Positions 13,605 to 22,033 are shown, numbered from the stretch's first letter. The stretch is 34,190 nucleotides of DNA from an uncultured bacterium (GCA_902779865.1 CACZDG010000067.1:1-34190), one strand, 5' to 3'. Notes: generated by a model from the letters alone, not told the origin. A program made the numbers and translations.

Positions 13605-14429
13605 TCAGAACTCGAGGTAGAACATCCTCGTGACCATGTAGCCGAACATGAGGATCAACAGGAACGATATGATCACGCTGCGCTGTGTAGCGCGTCCAAC
13701 GCCCACGGCGCCGAGGCGCGTGACGAAGCCCTGGTGGCACGAAACGGTGCATATCACCACGCCGAATATCGCGGCCTTGAGGAGCCCCACGAACAAATCC
13801 TTGAGTTCGGCCATGGACATCGCACTCGACATATACTGCGTGAACGCCACGTTGAATTGCGTGTATCCCACTACGCCGCCGCCGACCACGCCCAGCACGC
13901 AGGCGTAGAACGCGAGAAGCGGGGACATCACGAGCAACGCCCCCATGCGAGGCGCTGCGAGGAAGCGTACGGGCGGTATCGACATGATCTCCAGCGCAGC
14001 GACCTCGTCGTTTACCGTCATCGTGCCAAGCTCTGCCGCCATCGCGCTGCCTACGCACGCGGAAAGGCAGATGCCAGTCACGAAGGGACCCATCTCGCGA
14101 ATGAGCGAAAGCATCACCGCCGCGCCGAGGTACACCTCCTGGTTGAACCGCCGGAGCGCCAAGCCCACCTGAAGGCCGAGGATCATCCCGGCAAACAAGC
14201 CGACCACGGTGATTACGGGCAACGTGCGGATGCCCGTGGAGTAGAACTGCTTCATCAGCTCCGCGCGTCCGCGCCGACGCAGGAACACGCCAGGCAGGTA
14301 GCCGAACGACTCCACCATAAGGCGTACGGCACGCCCGATGCTCGCAAGCAAGGCGACCGTGTGCCGACAAAGTGAAGTTATCCGCCCGCCCGGGGCGTCG
14401 TCGTACAATGGTTCTCGCGTTATAGTCAT
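13605..14429 (-). CDS. mlaE: MlaE-type ABC transporter permease
   Basis: The 274-aa product matches MlaE/YrbE permeases: a short amphipathic N terminus, VITVVGLFAGMILGLQVGLALRR, LIREMGPFVTGICLSACVGSAMAAELGTM, DEVAALEIMSIPPVRFLAAPR, and several membrane segments to the C terminus. In Mla systems the permease works with MlaF ATPase and MlaD to move phospholipids between envelope membranes. Neither partner lies in the window; queA follows instead. There is no Shine-Dalgarno. A TGA-TATACT element ends nine bases before the ATG, so the message may be leaderless. The roughly 40-aa N-terminal extension before the first permease motif is normal for the family. Confidence 0.9.
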   Translation of the reverse strand: MTITREPLYDDAPGGRITSLCRHTVALLASIGRAVRLMVESFGYLPGVFLRRRGRAELMKQFYSTGIRTLPVITVVGLFAGMILGLQVGLALRRFNQEVYLGAAVMLSLIREMGPFVTGICLSACVGSAMAAELGTMTVNDEVAALEIMSIPPVRFLAAPRMGALLVMSPLLAFYACVLGVVGGGVVGYTQFNVAFTQYMSSAMSMAELKDLFVGLLKAAIFGVVICTVSCHQGFVTRLGAVGVGRATQRSVIISFLLILMFGYMVTRMFYLEF

Positions 14430-14438
14430 GGCGCAGTT

Positions 14439-14447
14439 AGTATATCA
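14439..14447 (-). promoter_or_regulatory. Extended -10 element of mlaE-queA
   Basis: TGA-TATACT on the minus strand (14447-14439), with no good -35 at 17 bp (TTTCGC). Predicted start near 14432, about 3 nt before the mlaE ATG at 14429. Confidence 0.45.
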
Positions 14448-14530
14448 TAATTCCGGGCGCAGCGAAACCTGATGCTTCCAAATACGCAACCAGCGCAGTT
14501 CGATTGATACGGTACGCAAGTCGTGCTCGT

Positions 14531-15388
14531 TCAGGGAAGGACGGCGAAGGCGTAACGGTCGTGGCCGGCGTAGTCATTTTCGATGCGGATGTCATCGAAA
14601 CCAGCGTCGAAGAACAGCTTGCGCAAAGCCTCGCCCTGTCCGTCGCCGATCTCGAAGAACGCGCCGCCACCGGGCTTCAGGATGTTGATGGCGTCGCTCA
14701 CGAGCCGTTCGTAGAAGTCAAGCCCGGCGGGACCACCATCGAGCGCGGACATCGGTTCCCAGTTACGTATGCGAGGATCGAGCGCGGCGCAGTCGGCCGT
14801 CGCTATATACGGCGGGTTGGAGACGAGAATGTCCACCGACTGCGGCTCGTCGAATTCGTCAAGCCCGTCGGCCACTGCGAACTTCACCCTGTCGCCCAGG
14901 CCGCAGCGCACGGCGTTCTCCTGCGCGAGCGACACCGCGTCTGGTGAAATGTCGATGCCGAGGAATACGCCATCTGGCATTTCCTTGGCTAGTGAAAGGA
15001 TGATGCAACCACTGCCCGTGCCCACATCCACGACGAACGGACGCTCAACGTCGTATGCCTTTGCAAACTTGAGGACTCGCGTGACGAGCTCCTCCGTTTC
15101 CGGGCGCGGGATGAGCGCACGGCGGTCGCACGAGAGCGTGAGCGAGCGGAAGTCCCACTCGCCGAGCACATACTGGACCGGCTCGCCGGCGGCAAGGCGC
15201 GAGACGCCGCGGCGCATGGCCTCGACGTACTTCGCGTCGGGCGTTTCGTCAAGGCGCGGAGAAAGAAAGCCGCGGCCGCATTTAAGCAGCCGCGCCACTA
15301 GCAGTTCCGCCGCAACCTGAGCGTCGGGGACGCCCTTCTGGATCAGATACTCCGCGCTGAGGCGGAGGATGTCCCTCCAAGAATGCAT
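14531..15388 (-). CDS. prmC: Release factor glutamine methyltransferase PrmC/HemK
   Basis: The 285-aa product has an N-terminal helical domain (about 1-75) with PVQYVLGEWDF, followed by a Rossmann methyltransferase domain. That domain carries IPRPETEELV, the SAM-binding VDVGTGSGCI (121-129) and the catalytic NPPY motif (191-194). It N5-methylates the GGQ glutamine of release factors RF1/RF2 in the cytoplasm. Its usual neighbour prfA is not adjacent. Instead its ATG shares one base with the stop of the DUF3127 gene (TGATG), so the two are translationally coupled. Confidence 0.95.
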   Translation of the reverse strand: MHSWRDILRLSAEYLIQKGVPDAQVAAELLVARLLKCGRGFLSPRLDETPDAKYVEAMRRGVSRLAAGEPVQYVLGEWDFRSLTLSCDRRALIPRPETEELVTRVLKFAKAYDVERPFVVDVGTGSGCIILSLAKEMPDGVFLGIDISPDAVSLAQENAVRCGLGDRVKFAVADGLDEFDEPQSVDILVSNPPYIATADCAALDPRIRNWEPMSALDGGPAGLDFYERLVSDAINILKPGGGAFFEIGDGQGEALRKLFFDAGFDDIRIENDYAGHDRYAFAVLP

Positions 15389-15774
15389 CAGAACGGCAGG
15401 TTCTCCGGATCCTCGCCAACGGGGATGTCGGCAGGGACTTCCGGCGCTTCAGGCACTGGTTCAGTTGACGTGCCGTCGCCGCCGAGCACCTCGATCTTCC
15501 AGCCCGTGAGGTCCGTGAAGTAGCGGACTCCGTTGGGGCCGTCCCACTTGCGTCCGTCAATCGTAAACTGAATCTTCACCGCATCGCCCACGTTGATGGG
15601 ATCGAGCAAGGCGCAGCGGTCCTTCTTGAACGTGAACAGCACGGGGTTGGGATACATGCTCGGCGAATCGGGGGGATTGCCCACAACGAGATCGCGCTTC
15701 GTGAAGCCGTTCTGCCCGAACGCCTTCGTATCGCCCTTCATTTCGACGACGCCTTTGTATTCGAATGTTACCAT
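15388..15774 (-). CDS. DUF3127 domain protein
   Basis: From ATG 15774 the product is 128 aa, starting MVTFEYKGVVEMKGDTKAFG. The pattern of a first beta strand, PNPVLFTFKKDRCALLD, VGDAVKIQFTIDGRKW and a final YFTDLTGWKIEVL is that of DUF3127 proteins, small OB-like beta barrels of unknown role found mainly in Bacteroidetes and relatives. A Pro/Glu-rich acidic tail follows from about residue 100. AAAGGAG lies ten bases before this ATG. The frame extends upstream to 15816, but that extension has no binding site. Coupling to prmC is seen; a shared function is not implied. Confidence 0.75.
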   Translation of the reverse strand: MVTFEYKGVVEMKGDTKAFGQNGFTKRDLVVGNPPDSPSMYPNPVLFTFKKDRCALLDPINVGDAVKIQFTIDGRKWDGPNGVRYFTDLTGWKIEVLGGDGTSTEPVPEAPEVPADIPVGEDPENLPF

Positions 15775-15852
15775 TTCTGACTGACTCCTTTGTCCTGACG
15801 CGGAAGATTGTACCAAATCCCCGCGCCAGGCGCAATTAAGAAAAGCGGCTGA

Positions 15853-18090
15853 TCACGAAACGTGAAGGACGCGCTCCTTGATTTCCTGCGTGCGGCCCTG
15901 GTTCCAGTACTGGGAACCGATGTAGCCGCAGGTGCGGCGGGCGACGTTCATCTTGTTCTGGTCGGTGTTGCCGCATTTCGGGCAGCGCCAGATGAGCTTG
16001 CCGTTCTCGTCCTTGACGATCTGGATCTCGCCGTCCCATCCGCACACCTGGCAGTAGTCACTCTTCGTGTTCAGCTCCGCGTACATGATGTGGTCGTAGA
16101 TGTACTGCATGATCGAGAGCACTGCGGGAATGTTGTCCTGCATGTTGGGCACCTCCACGTAGGAGATCGCGCCGCCGGGCGAGAGCTTCTGGAACTTCGC
16201 CTCCAGCTCAAGCTTCGCAAACGCGTCGATCGGCTCCGTCACGTGTACGTGGTAGGAGTTCGTGATGTAGTTGCGGTCAGTGATGTTGGGGACGATGCCG
16301 AAACGCTCCTGAAGGCACTTCGCGAAGCGGTAGGTGGTGGACTCCAGCGGCGTGCCGTAGAGCGAGTAGTCGATGTTCTCCGCCTTCTTCCACTTCGCGG
16401 TGTACTCGTTGAGCTTCTTCATGATGTCGAGGCCGAGCGCCTCGCCCTCGAACTCGGTGAGCTTCTTGCCGTTGAGCGCGTACACGCACTCCCAGAGACC
16501 GGCGTAGCCGAGCGAGATGGTGGAGTAGCCGTTGTAGAGCAGCGCGTCGATCTTCTCGCCCTTCTCGAGGCGCGCGAGCGCGCCGTACTGCCAGAGGATC
16601 GGGGCCGCGTCCGAAAGCGTGCCGAGGAGGCGTTCGTGGCGGCAGCGGAGCGCACGGTGGCACAGCTCCATGCGCGTGTCGAAGATTTCCCAGAACTTCG
16701 CGAGGCGCGCGTCGATGTCCACCGCGCCCGTGCCGGCGGCCTTGACCGCGCTGAGCGCGATATCGACCAGGTTCACCGTAACGACGCCCTGGTTGAAGCG
16801 GCCGTAGTAGCGGTGCTTGCCGGGCACGTAGTTCTTGGCCTTGGAGACGTTGCCGATGCCGGCGTCCGTGAAGCGGTCCGGAGTGAGGAAGCTGCGGCAG
16901 CCCATGCACGTATAGACGTCGCCCTTCAACTCAAGCATCATCTTCTCGCTGATGTAGTCGGGCACCATGCGCTTCGCGGTGCACCTGGCGGCTAGCTCCG
17001 TGAGATACCAGTAGGGAGTGCCCTCCTTGACGTTGTCCTCCTCCAGCACGTAGATGAGCTTCGGGAAAGCGGGCGTCACATAGACGCCGACTTCGTTCTT
17101 CACGCCCTGGATGCGCTGCCTCAGCATCTCCTCGATGATCACCGCGAGATCCTTCTTCTCCTGTTCGTTGCGGGCCTCGTTGAGATACATATAGACGGTG
17201 ATGAACGGCGCCTGGCCGTTGGTGGTCATGAGCGTGACCACCTGGTACTGGATCGTCTGAACGCCGCGCACGATCTCGTCGCGCACGCGCTTCTCCACTA
17301 TCTCCGCCTTTTTCGCCGCGTCGATGGACGCGCCCACGAGCGCGAGTTCCTCGTCAACCTCCTGCGTGATCTTGTCGCGGCTGACCTGCACGAACGGCGC
17401 GAGGTGCGTGAGCGAGATCGACTGCCCACCGTACTGGTTGGACGCCACCTGCGCGATGATCTGCGTTGCGATGTTGCAGGCGGTGGAGAACGAGTGCGGG
17501 CGGTCGATCGCAGTGCCGCTGATCACAGTGCCGTTCTGCAGCATGTCCTCGAGATTCACGAGGTCGCAGTTGTGCATGCGCTGCGCGTAGTAGTCCATGT
17601 CGTGGAAATGGATGATGCCCGCCTCGTGCGCCTGCACGATGTCCTCCGGAAGGAGCAGACGCTTAGTCACGTCCTTCGAGACGGCGCCGGCCATGTAGTC
17701 GCGCTGGACGGAGTTGATGGTCGGGTTCTTGTTGGCGTTCTCCTGCTTCGCCTCTTCGTTCGTGCAGTTGATGAGCGTGAGGATTTCGCCGTCAGTCGTG
17801 TTCTTGCGGCGCTTGAGGTCCTGCACGAAACGGTACTTGATGTACTTCTTCGCCACGGCGTGTGCGCCGGCTTCCTGGATCTTAGTTTCGACAAGATCCT
17901 GAATCTCTTCCACGCTCAACGCGCGGTCATGCGCCGCAGCAAATTCCTCGATCTGCTCGGCGATGCGCTCAATACGGGCCTCCGTAAGCTTGTCGGCGTC
18001 GTCAACCGTTACGTTGGCCTTGCGTATGGCCGCCGCGATTTTCGCACGCTCAAACGGAGTTTCCTCGCCGCTGCGCTTTATGATATTCAT
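15853..18090 (-). CDS. nrdD: Anaerobic ribonucleoside-triphosphate reductase
   Basis: The 745-aa product has an N-terminal ATP-cone (about 3-92, starting IIKRSGEETPFERAKI) for allosteric control, then the glycyl-radical catalytic domain with HDMDYYAQRMHNCDLVNL and SYHVHVTEPIDAF. A zinc site is formed by CQVC and CPKC near the C terminus, and the radical-bearing glycine is in RTCGYIGSQ (about Gly722). It reduces NTPs to dNTPs without oxygen and needs the radical SAM activase NrdG, which is not encoded in the window. AAGGA lies six bases before the ATG. Upstream are an extended -10 promoter and two NrdR-like boxes. Confidence 0.97.
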   Translation of the reverse strand: MNIIKRSGEETPFERAKIAAAIRKANVTVDDADKLTEARIERIAEQIEEFAAAHDRALSVEEIQDLVETKIQEAGAHAVAKKYIKYRFVQDLKRRKNTTDGEILTLINCTNEEAKQENANKNPTINSVQRDYMAGAVSKDVTKRLLLPEDIVQAHEAGIIHFHDMDYYAQRMHNCDLVNLEDMLQNGTVISGTAIDRPHSFSTACNIATQIIAQVASNQYGGQSISLTHLAPFVQVSRDKITQEVDEELALVGASIDAAKKAEIVEKRVRDEIVRGVQTIQYQVVTLMTTNGQAPFITVYMYLNEARNEQEKKDLAVIIEEMLRQRIQGVKNEVGVYVTPAFPKLIYVLEEDNVKEGTPYWYLTELAARCTAKRMVPDYISEKMMLELKGDVYTCMGCRSFLTPDRFTDAGIGNVSKAKNYVPGKHRYYGRFNQGVVTVNLVDIALSAVKAAGTGAVDIDARLAKFWEIFDTRMELCHRALRCRHERLLGTLSDAAPILWQYGALARLEKGEKIDALLYNGYSTISLGYAGLWECVYALNGKKLTEFEGEALGLDIMKKLNEYTAKWKKAENIDYSLYGTPLESTTYRFAKCLQERFGIVPNITDRNYITNSYHVHVTEPIDAFAKLELEAKFQKLSPGGAISYVEVPNMQDNIPAVLSIMQYIYDHIMYAELNTKSDYCQVCGWDGEIQIVKDENGKLIWRCPKCGNTDQNKMNVARRTCGYIGSQYWNQGRTQEIKERVLHVS

Positions 18091-18143
18091 TCGTTTTCCT
18101 TCTTGGCTAAGTTGTTTCTAAAGTGGTGAAATCGATGACGTAA

Positions 18144-18172
18144 AGTGTATCATAACCGCATAAGGCGTGCAA
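18144..18172 (-). promoter_or_regulatory. Probable nrdD promoter
   Basis: On the minus strand, TTGCAC (18172-18167), a 17-bp spacer ending in TGA, then TACACT (18149-18144). The hexamers are moderate but the TGn extension and spacing fit. Transcription would start near 18137, giving a leader of about 47 nt with a good ribosome binding site. Confidence 0.5.
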
Positions 18173-18179
18173 GAGGAAA

Positions 18180-18227
18180 AATCAAGATATTGTGTATTTT
18201 CAAAAATGGAAACACTACATATAGACA
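18180..18227. promoter_or_regulatory. Tandem NrdR-like boxes upstream of nrdD
   Basis: Box 1 is AATCAAGATATTGTGT (18180-18195). Box 2, read on the minus strand, is TGTCTATATGTAGTGT (18227-18212). They match the known NrdR consensus acaCwAtATaTwGtgt at about 13 and 12 of 16 positions. Their centres are 32 bp apart, about three helical turns, as is usual for paired NrdR sites. They lie just upstream of the nrdD -35, so NrdR repression of nrdD is likely. The nrdR gene itself is not in the window. Confidence 0.65.
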
Positions 18228-18298
18228 ATTCCACCTATTTTGAAATAAAAGCCCACCTTTTCAAGTTTGGCGGGAATTAGGTCCAAGTCAGGAAGGAA

Positions 18299-19756
18299 TT
18301 AGGCCTTGCGGAAGTCAAGGAGATGGCCTAGGAGAGACCGGATTCCGCGGTAGTAGAACCCGAAATCGAAGAGGTTGCGAGTAGTCAGGAGGCGATGCAG
18401 AATCGCACGGGGCTGGAGGAATCCGCGATAGACTTCGCGGACGGCGCACTTGATTTCGTCTTCCGAGACGAGCGGCGTCTTCGTGATTGCCCGGCGCATG
18501 TCGTATTCATCCCAGTCACGCGTGGTGAGGCCGTCGTTCGCATCGAGTTCGCGGAAGAGCGGCGTACCGGGATACGGAATCGTCATCGTACACTGCAAGG
18601 TGGAGGCGTGTCCGTTCGCGAGCAGTTTCCGCGCGAGAGCCACGGTGTTGGCGATTTCCTTCGGGCCCTCCCATGCGTGGCCGAACATGAACGTGAGATG
18701 AACATCCAGCCCCGCCTTCGTGGCCCATGCAGCGCCCTTCTCGATGTCCTCGAGCTTGAGCGCCTTGCAGAAACGGTCGAGGGTTTCCTGGTTAGCGGAC
18801 TCCACCCCGAACAGCACGAGACGGAAACCGGCCTTGCGCATTAGCTTATAGTCATCGAACGTGAGGCGTCCGAAACGCATGTTGCAGTCAATGCGCACAC
18901 GCTTCGGAAGACCGCGACGAATGATCTCGTTGCAGAACGTCGTGAGCCACGAGCCGACTGGAAGCGAGCCGGAGTCGTCCATGATCTCCTTCACGCCGTA
19001 GCGGTTCACGAGGTCTTCTATTTCGTTGACTACGTCAATTGGATCGCGTGTGCGGTAGGTCGGGTAGAGCGTGGTCCAGCTGCAGAAGGTACACTTCGCG
19101 TGCCAACAGTCGCGGCCGGACATGATATAAGTGCCGGGTGTGCGGCGGAAGTTGCCGTTCTTAACAGCGTAAAGTTTCCAGTGGCAGAGGTCACGGTCGA
19201 TCCAAGGCGCGTCGTTGAGGTCGTGGTCGAGCTTGAAACGGCCGGTGTTCTTCACTTCGCCGTCTTCGCGGTACCAGATTCCCGGCTCGAACTGGGCGGA
19301 GTCGAAACCCGAACGCACCAGGTTCATCAACAGGAAGTCCCAGTCGCCACCAGTGAGGATGTAGTCAACCGGACATGCCCCCATCGACTCGTCCGGCAAC
19401 GCCGTAACGTGGTCGCCCACGAGAACCACCTTTGCGTGCGCCCCCTCCGGCGTACACTTGAATACCTCGATCCATTTCCAGTGGCGCTTGACGACGGGCG
19501 TCTTCGTCTCCACCACCACCACGTCCGGCTTCGCGTCCGCCAACCGCCGCTCGAACTCTTCTGGCGTCCACTCCTCCGCGATGCCATCAAGCCAAACAGC
19601 ATCGTGCCCCGCCTTCTTCGCCATCGTGGCCGCAGTTGCGGGCACGACGGGAAAGATGTAGGTGGGGCGCGAGAACCACTGGAACTGCCTGTTCTGGGAG
19701 AGGAGCGGAACGCCCCTCTCCGAGGGCAGCGGCGGGTATGCGAACGCTATTACCAC
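18299..19756 (-). CDS. B12-binding-domain radical SAM protein
   Basis: From GTG 19756 the product is 485 aa, beginning VVIAFAYPPLPSERGVPLLS. An N-terminal cobalamin-binding-like Rossmann domain (about 1-150) includes AKKAGHDAVWLDG and VVLVGDHVTALPDE. The radical SAM barrel follows, with a cluster motif at Cys217, Cys222 and Cys225 (spacing CX4CX2C rather than CX3CX2C) next to CSWTTLYPTYRTRDP, and with FGVESANQETLDRF and FMFGHAWEG later. Such enzymes catalyse methylation or C-C chemistry, but the substrate is unknown. The GTG overlaps the stop of the DUF481 gene, so expression is probably coupled. The longer frame to 19855 would overlap DUF481 by over 100 bp and adds nonconserved residues, so it was rejected. 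Confidence 0.85.
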   Translation of the reverse strand: MVIAFAYPPLPSERGVPLLSQNRQFQWFSRPTYIFPVVPATAATMAKKAGHDAVWLDGIAEEWTPEEFERRLADAKPDVVVVETKTPVVKRHWKWIEVFKCTPEGAHAKVVLVGDHVTALPDESMGACPVDYILTGGDWDFLLMNLVRSGFDSAQFEPGIWYREDGEVKNTGRFKLDHDLNDAPWIDRDLCHWKLYAVKNGNFRRTPGTYIMSGRDCWHAKCTFCSWTTLYPTYRTRDPIDVVNEIEDLVNRYGVKEIMDDSGSLPVGSWLTTFCNEIIRRGLPKRVRIDCNMRFGRLTFDDYKLMRKAGFRLVLFGVESANQETLDRFCKALKLEDIEKGAAWATKAGLDVHLTFMFGHAWEGPKEIANTVALARKLLANGHASTLQCTMTIPYPGTPLFRELDANDGLTTRDWDEYDMRRAITKTPLVSEDEIKCAVREVYRGFLQPRAILHRLLTTRNLFDFGFYYRGIRSLLGHLLDFRKA

Positions 19757-20766
19757 TTGTAGCCGAGGCCGAGTGTATAGCGGAAGTCGCTGTGCTTCGT
19801 GTGGGGGCCGGGTTCCGAGTTGTAGTCCCACTCGATTTTGCCGAGCAGCGTCCAAGCGGAGTCAAGCGCGTATTCACAGCCAACGTCCGCGTCGATCAGG
19901 TAGGAATCCGCCCAGTCGCTAACGTCGGGGAGATACTCGAGGTTGTGCGTGAAGGAGAGCTTGTCAACCCAGCGGGGCGTCCACGCGAGGTGGTGGGCGT
20001 AGCGGAACGCGCAGCGGTCGTCGTCAGAGGCGTGCTCGTACTTCTCCTTGATGTAGGTGAGGCCGACTTCCTGGTTGAAGGACCACTTGCCGGTGCTCTC
20101 GAAGTTCTGTCCGTCAAGCCACTGGTAGCCCATACCCACGCCGAGGCGGTAACGGTACTGCAAGTCGTTGATGCCGTCGCGCTCGTATTTGCCGTTGATG
20201 TAGGAATAAACCTTCGTTGCCCAGAAGTAGTCGTCCTGCGCCGAGAGCTCGATGCGGTCTTCGGTCTTCTCCTTGTTGTCGCGGTCAGTGCCGTTCTGCG
20301 CGAAGTAGTAGCCGAAATTGCCAGTCAAACGGTTTTTCTCCCAGCGGCGGTTCACGTCGGCGAGGACGGTGGCCTTCTCGCTCACCGTGTTGCCGCGCGC
20401 GGCGGTTCCGCTGGCGGCTACGCTTCCGTGCCACGCCTCCTCTTCGGGGTTGATGGCCTTGACGTCGCCCATGTCAAGCTCTTCCTTGTTGAGCGTGTAC
20501 TTGCCGTCCTTCATCGCCACCACGCCATCGGCGCGGGAACGGTCGTTGTACTGGACGGTTGCAGGCTTCTTCGTATCGATGGATACGAGCTTGTCCGTGC
20601 TAACCTTCACTTCGCCGACGTCATCGGACTTGAAGGTGACTTCGCTGCCTACGATGCGCACCACTTCGCCTTCGAGGCGGGAGCCACTCTTGAATACTAG
20701 CGTATCAGCCGTAGCGGCCAACGCGCACGTTGCGGCAAAGGCCGCGATCATTGCTTTGTTCGACAT
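19750..20766 (-). CDS. DUF481 outer-membrane beta-barrel protein
   Basis: The 338-aa product has a signal peptide (cleavage near ATADT, about residue 21). A small beta domain at about 22-100 (TLVFKSGSRLEGEVV, VSTDKLVSIDT) is followed by a DUF481 (YdiY-like) barrel of alternating Tyr/Trp-rich strands ending in LGLGYKW. The terminal aromatic residue is typical of outer-membrane proteins. The family is called salt-stress-induced in some bacteria; the role here is unknown. AAAGG lies about eleven bases before the ATG. Its stop overlaps the GTG of the radical SAM gene. Confidence 0.88.
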   Translation of the reverse strand: MSNKAMIAAFAATCALAATADTLVFKSGSRLEGEVVRIVGSEVTFKSDDVGEVKVSTDKLVSIDTKKPATVQYNDRSRADGVVAMKDGKYTLNKEELDMGDVKAINPEEEAWHGSVAASGTAARGNTVSEKATVLADVNRRWEKNRLTGNFGYYFAQNGTDRDNKEKTEDRIELSAQDDYFWATKVYSYINGKYERDGINDLQYRYRLGVGMGYQWLDGQNFESTGKWSFNQEVGLTYIKEKYEHASDDDRCAFRYAHHLAWTPRWVDKLSFTHNLEYLPDVSDWADSYLIDADVGCEYALDSAWTLLGKIEWDYNSEPGPHTKHSDFRYTLGLGYKW

Positions 20767-20861
20767 GTAACTTTTGACCTTTTAAGGGTTGGAAATGTGA
20801 TAATTATACCAAATCCATGCCGCAATGTGAATCAGAAAAACCAAAATCTGCATTTCCCGCA

Positions 20862-20890
20862 TTGACGCTGTGCAGCCATGGTGATATAAT
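20862..20890 (+). promoter_or_regulatory. Strong extended -10 promoter upstream of the PARG gene
   Basis: TTGACG (20862-20867), a 17-bp spacer ending TGA, then TATAAT (20885-20890). This is the best promoter in the window. Transcription would begin near 20897, which is also an ATG. Confidence 0.8.
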
Positions 20891-20896
20891 GTCATT

Positions 20897-21010
20897 ATGA
20901 AATTTTTTTACGTTCACAGTGCCTCATTGCAGTCCCTCAATACGGACTCGGCAAAGTCGATAACGTCTTCGCCCTTGGATTTTACGTTTGGTACGGGCGC
21001 TGGGATGTGA
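20897..21010 (+). CDS. Possible leaderless 37-aa upstream ORF
   Basis: The ATG coincides with the predicted transcription start. The frame reads MKFFYVHSASLQSLNTDSAK and ends with GTGAGM, 27 bp before the PARG ATG. It has no recognisable domain. It could be a leaderless leader peptide that affects PARG translation, or simply an untranslated leader. Minus-strand frames across the same stretch have no better support. Confidence 0.3.
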   Translation: MKFFYVHSASLQSLNTDSAKSITSSPLDFTFGTGAGM

Positions 21011-21037
21011 AATGGAAGAAATAATGGAGCCATGATT

Positions 21038-21874
21038 ATGGGAAGAGAAGAAAATGCCGCGATATTCCGCGATACGGAAACGATGTGCCGGACGCACCCG
21101 CGCCTGATGGAATCCATAGCCCGTTCGCACGCTGGCCAGCGGCTGATCCTAGAGGGCGAAGATGTAAATGTGCCTCAGTGCGGCGATGCCACCGAAGGAC
21201 GACTAATCGTTTCGACGAAACGCTCGTTTGAGGCGGCGTCCGCCTACGCGCGAACGATGAAGACATGCGTGCTCAATTTCGCGTCCGCCAGCAATCCCGG
21301 CGGAGGGGTTGTCAACGGGTCGAGCGCACAGGAGGAGGCGCTGTGCCGCTGTTCAACGCTCTACTTCAACCTGAATACGAACGAAATGTGGAGCGGGTTC
21401 TATTCGCCGCATCGCGCCGCACGCGACCCCATCCACAACGATGACGCCATCTACACGCCGCACGTGATGGTGTTCAAAGGCGACACCACGTTCCCGACGA
21501 CACTTCCCGAATCCGACTGGTACGAAGTGGACGTCATCTCCTGCGCGGCACCGAACCTCCGCGAACATCCCAGCAACCTGATGAACAGCGGCGACGGCGA
21601 CAGGCGTATCGTACTGCCCCCGGACAGACTCCGCGCAATCCACGAACGCCGCCTCACGCGCATTCTTGACATCGCGGCGGCGAACGGGGAAGAGGCGATA
21701 ATACTCGGCGCGTTCGGCTGCGGAGCGTTTCGCAACGATCCAAACGTCGTGGCCGCCGCTGCGGCCGCCGTCGTGCCACGCTACCGCATCGACTTCAAGG
21801 TCATCGAGTTCGCCGTCTTCTGCCGTACCGGTGACACACGAAACTACGATGCTTTCAAGCGTACCCTCGGTTAA
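21038..21874 (+). CDS. Bacterial-type poly(ADP-ribose) glycohydrolase (TIGR02452/DUF2263)
   Basis: The 278-aa product begins MGREENAAIFRDTETMCRTH and contains NFASASNPGGG (80-90) and QEE (98-100), the GGG-X7-QEE signature of PARG macrodomain proteins. The two Glu residues cleave the ribose-ribose bond of poly(ADP-ribose). The C-terminal half has ILGAFGCGAFRNDP, which shapes the ADP-ribose pocket. The enzyme would act in the cytoplasm, on ADP-ribosylation of unknown origin, since no transferase lies nearby. Start: ATG 21038 has GGAG eight bases upstream; ATG 21032 lies only two bases from it. The gene stands alone on the plus strand between minus-strand genes. Confidence 0.9.
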   Translation: MGREENAAIFRDTETMCRTHPRLMESIARSHAGQRLILEGEDVNVPQCGDATEGRLIVSTKRSFEAASAYARTMKTCVLNFASASNPGGGVVNGSSAQEEALCRCSTLYFNLNTNEMWSGFYSPHRAARDPIHNDDAIYTPHVMVFKGDTTFPTTLPESDWYEVDVISCAAPNLREHPSNLMNSGDGDRRIVLPPDRLRAIHERRLTRILDIAAANGEEAIILGAFGCGAFRNDPNVVAAAAAAVVPRYRIDFKVIEFAVFCRTGDTRNYDAFKRTLG

Positions 21875-21898
21875 GAATACCGCGCGCCACCGAGCGCA

Positions 21899-22033
21899 TC
21901 ATTCGACCACTTTTGCGCCATCCACAAGCGTACGCATCACCGTTGATGCAAATTTCGGTTGCCTCGTGATCACGTCATTGAACATGTCGTCAAAATCAAC
22001 CCGCAGCTTTCCATGCACTCCGTTATATATCAC
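21899..22033 (-). pseudogene. Coding-like remnant, C-terminal fragment of 44 aa
   Basis: The minus-strand frame reads (M)IYNGVHGKLRVDFDDMFNDV and ends RTLVDGAKVVE-stop. Composition and the final VDGxxVxE resemble the C-terminal strands of amidohydrolase-like or related proteins, but this is a weak guess. Upstream, the frame enters the CGCAGAG repeat, which appears to have replaced the rest of the gene. It may be a decayed gene tail or a chance frame. Confidence 0.35.

Noticed and set aside
13464-14375. 303-residue plus-strand frame opposite queA and mlaE
   Set aside because: Spans two real genes on the other strand and is His/Arg/Glu-rich without domain signals.
19757-19855. N-terminal extension of the radical SAM gene
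   Set aside because: It would overlap the DUF481 gene by about 100 bp and encodes residues unlike the B12-binding fold; the GTG at 19756 fits better.
20914-21117. 67-residue minus-strand frame ending KSKGEDVIDFAESVLRDC
   Set aside because: The end looks protein-like, but the frame overlaps the PARG promoter region and start and has no ribosome binding site; a remnant cannot be excluded.
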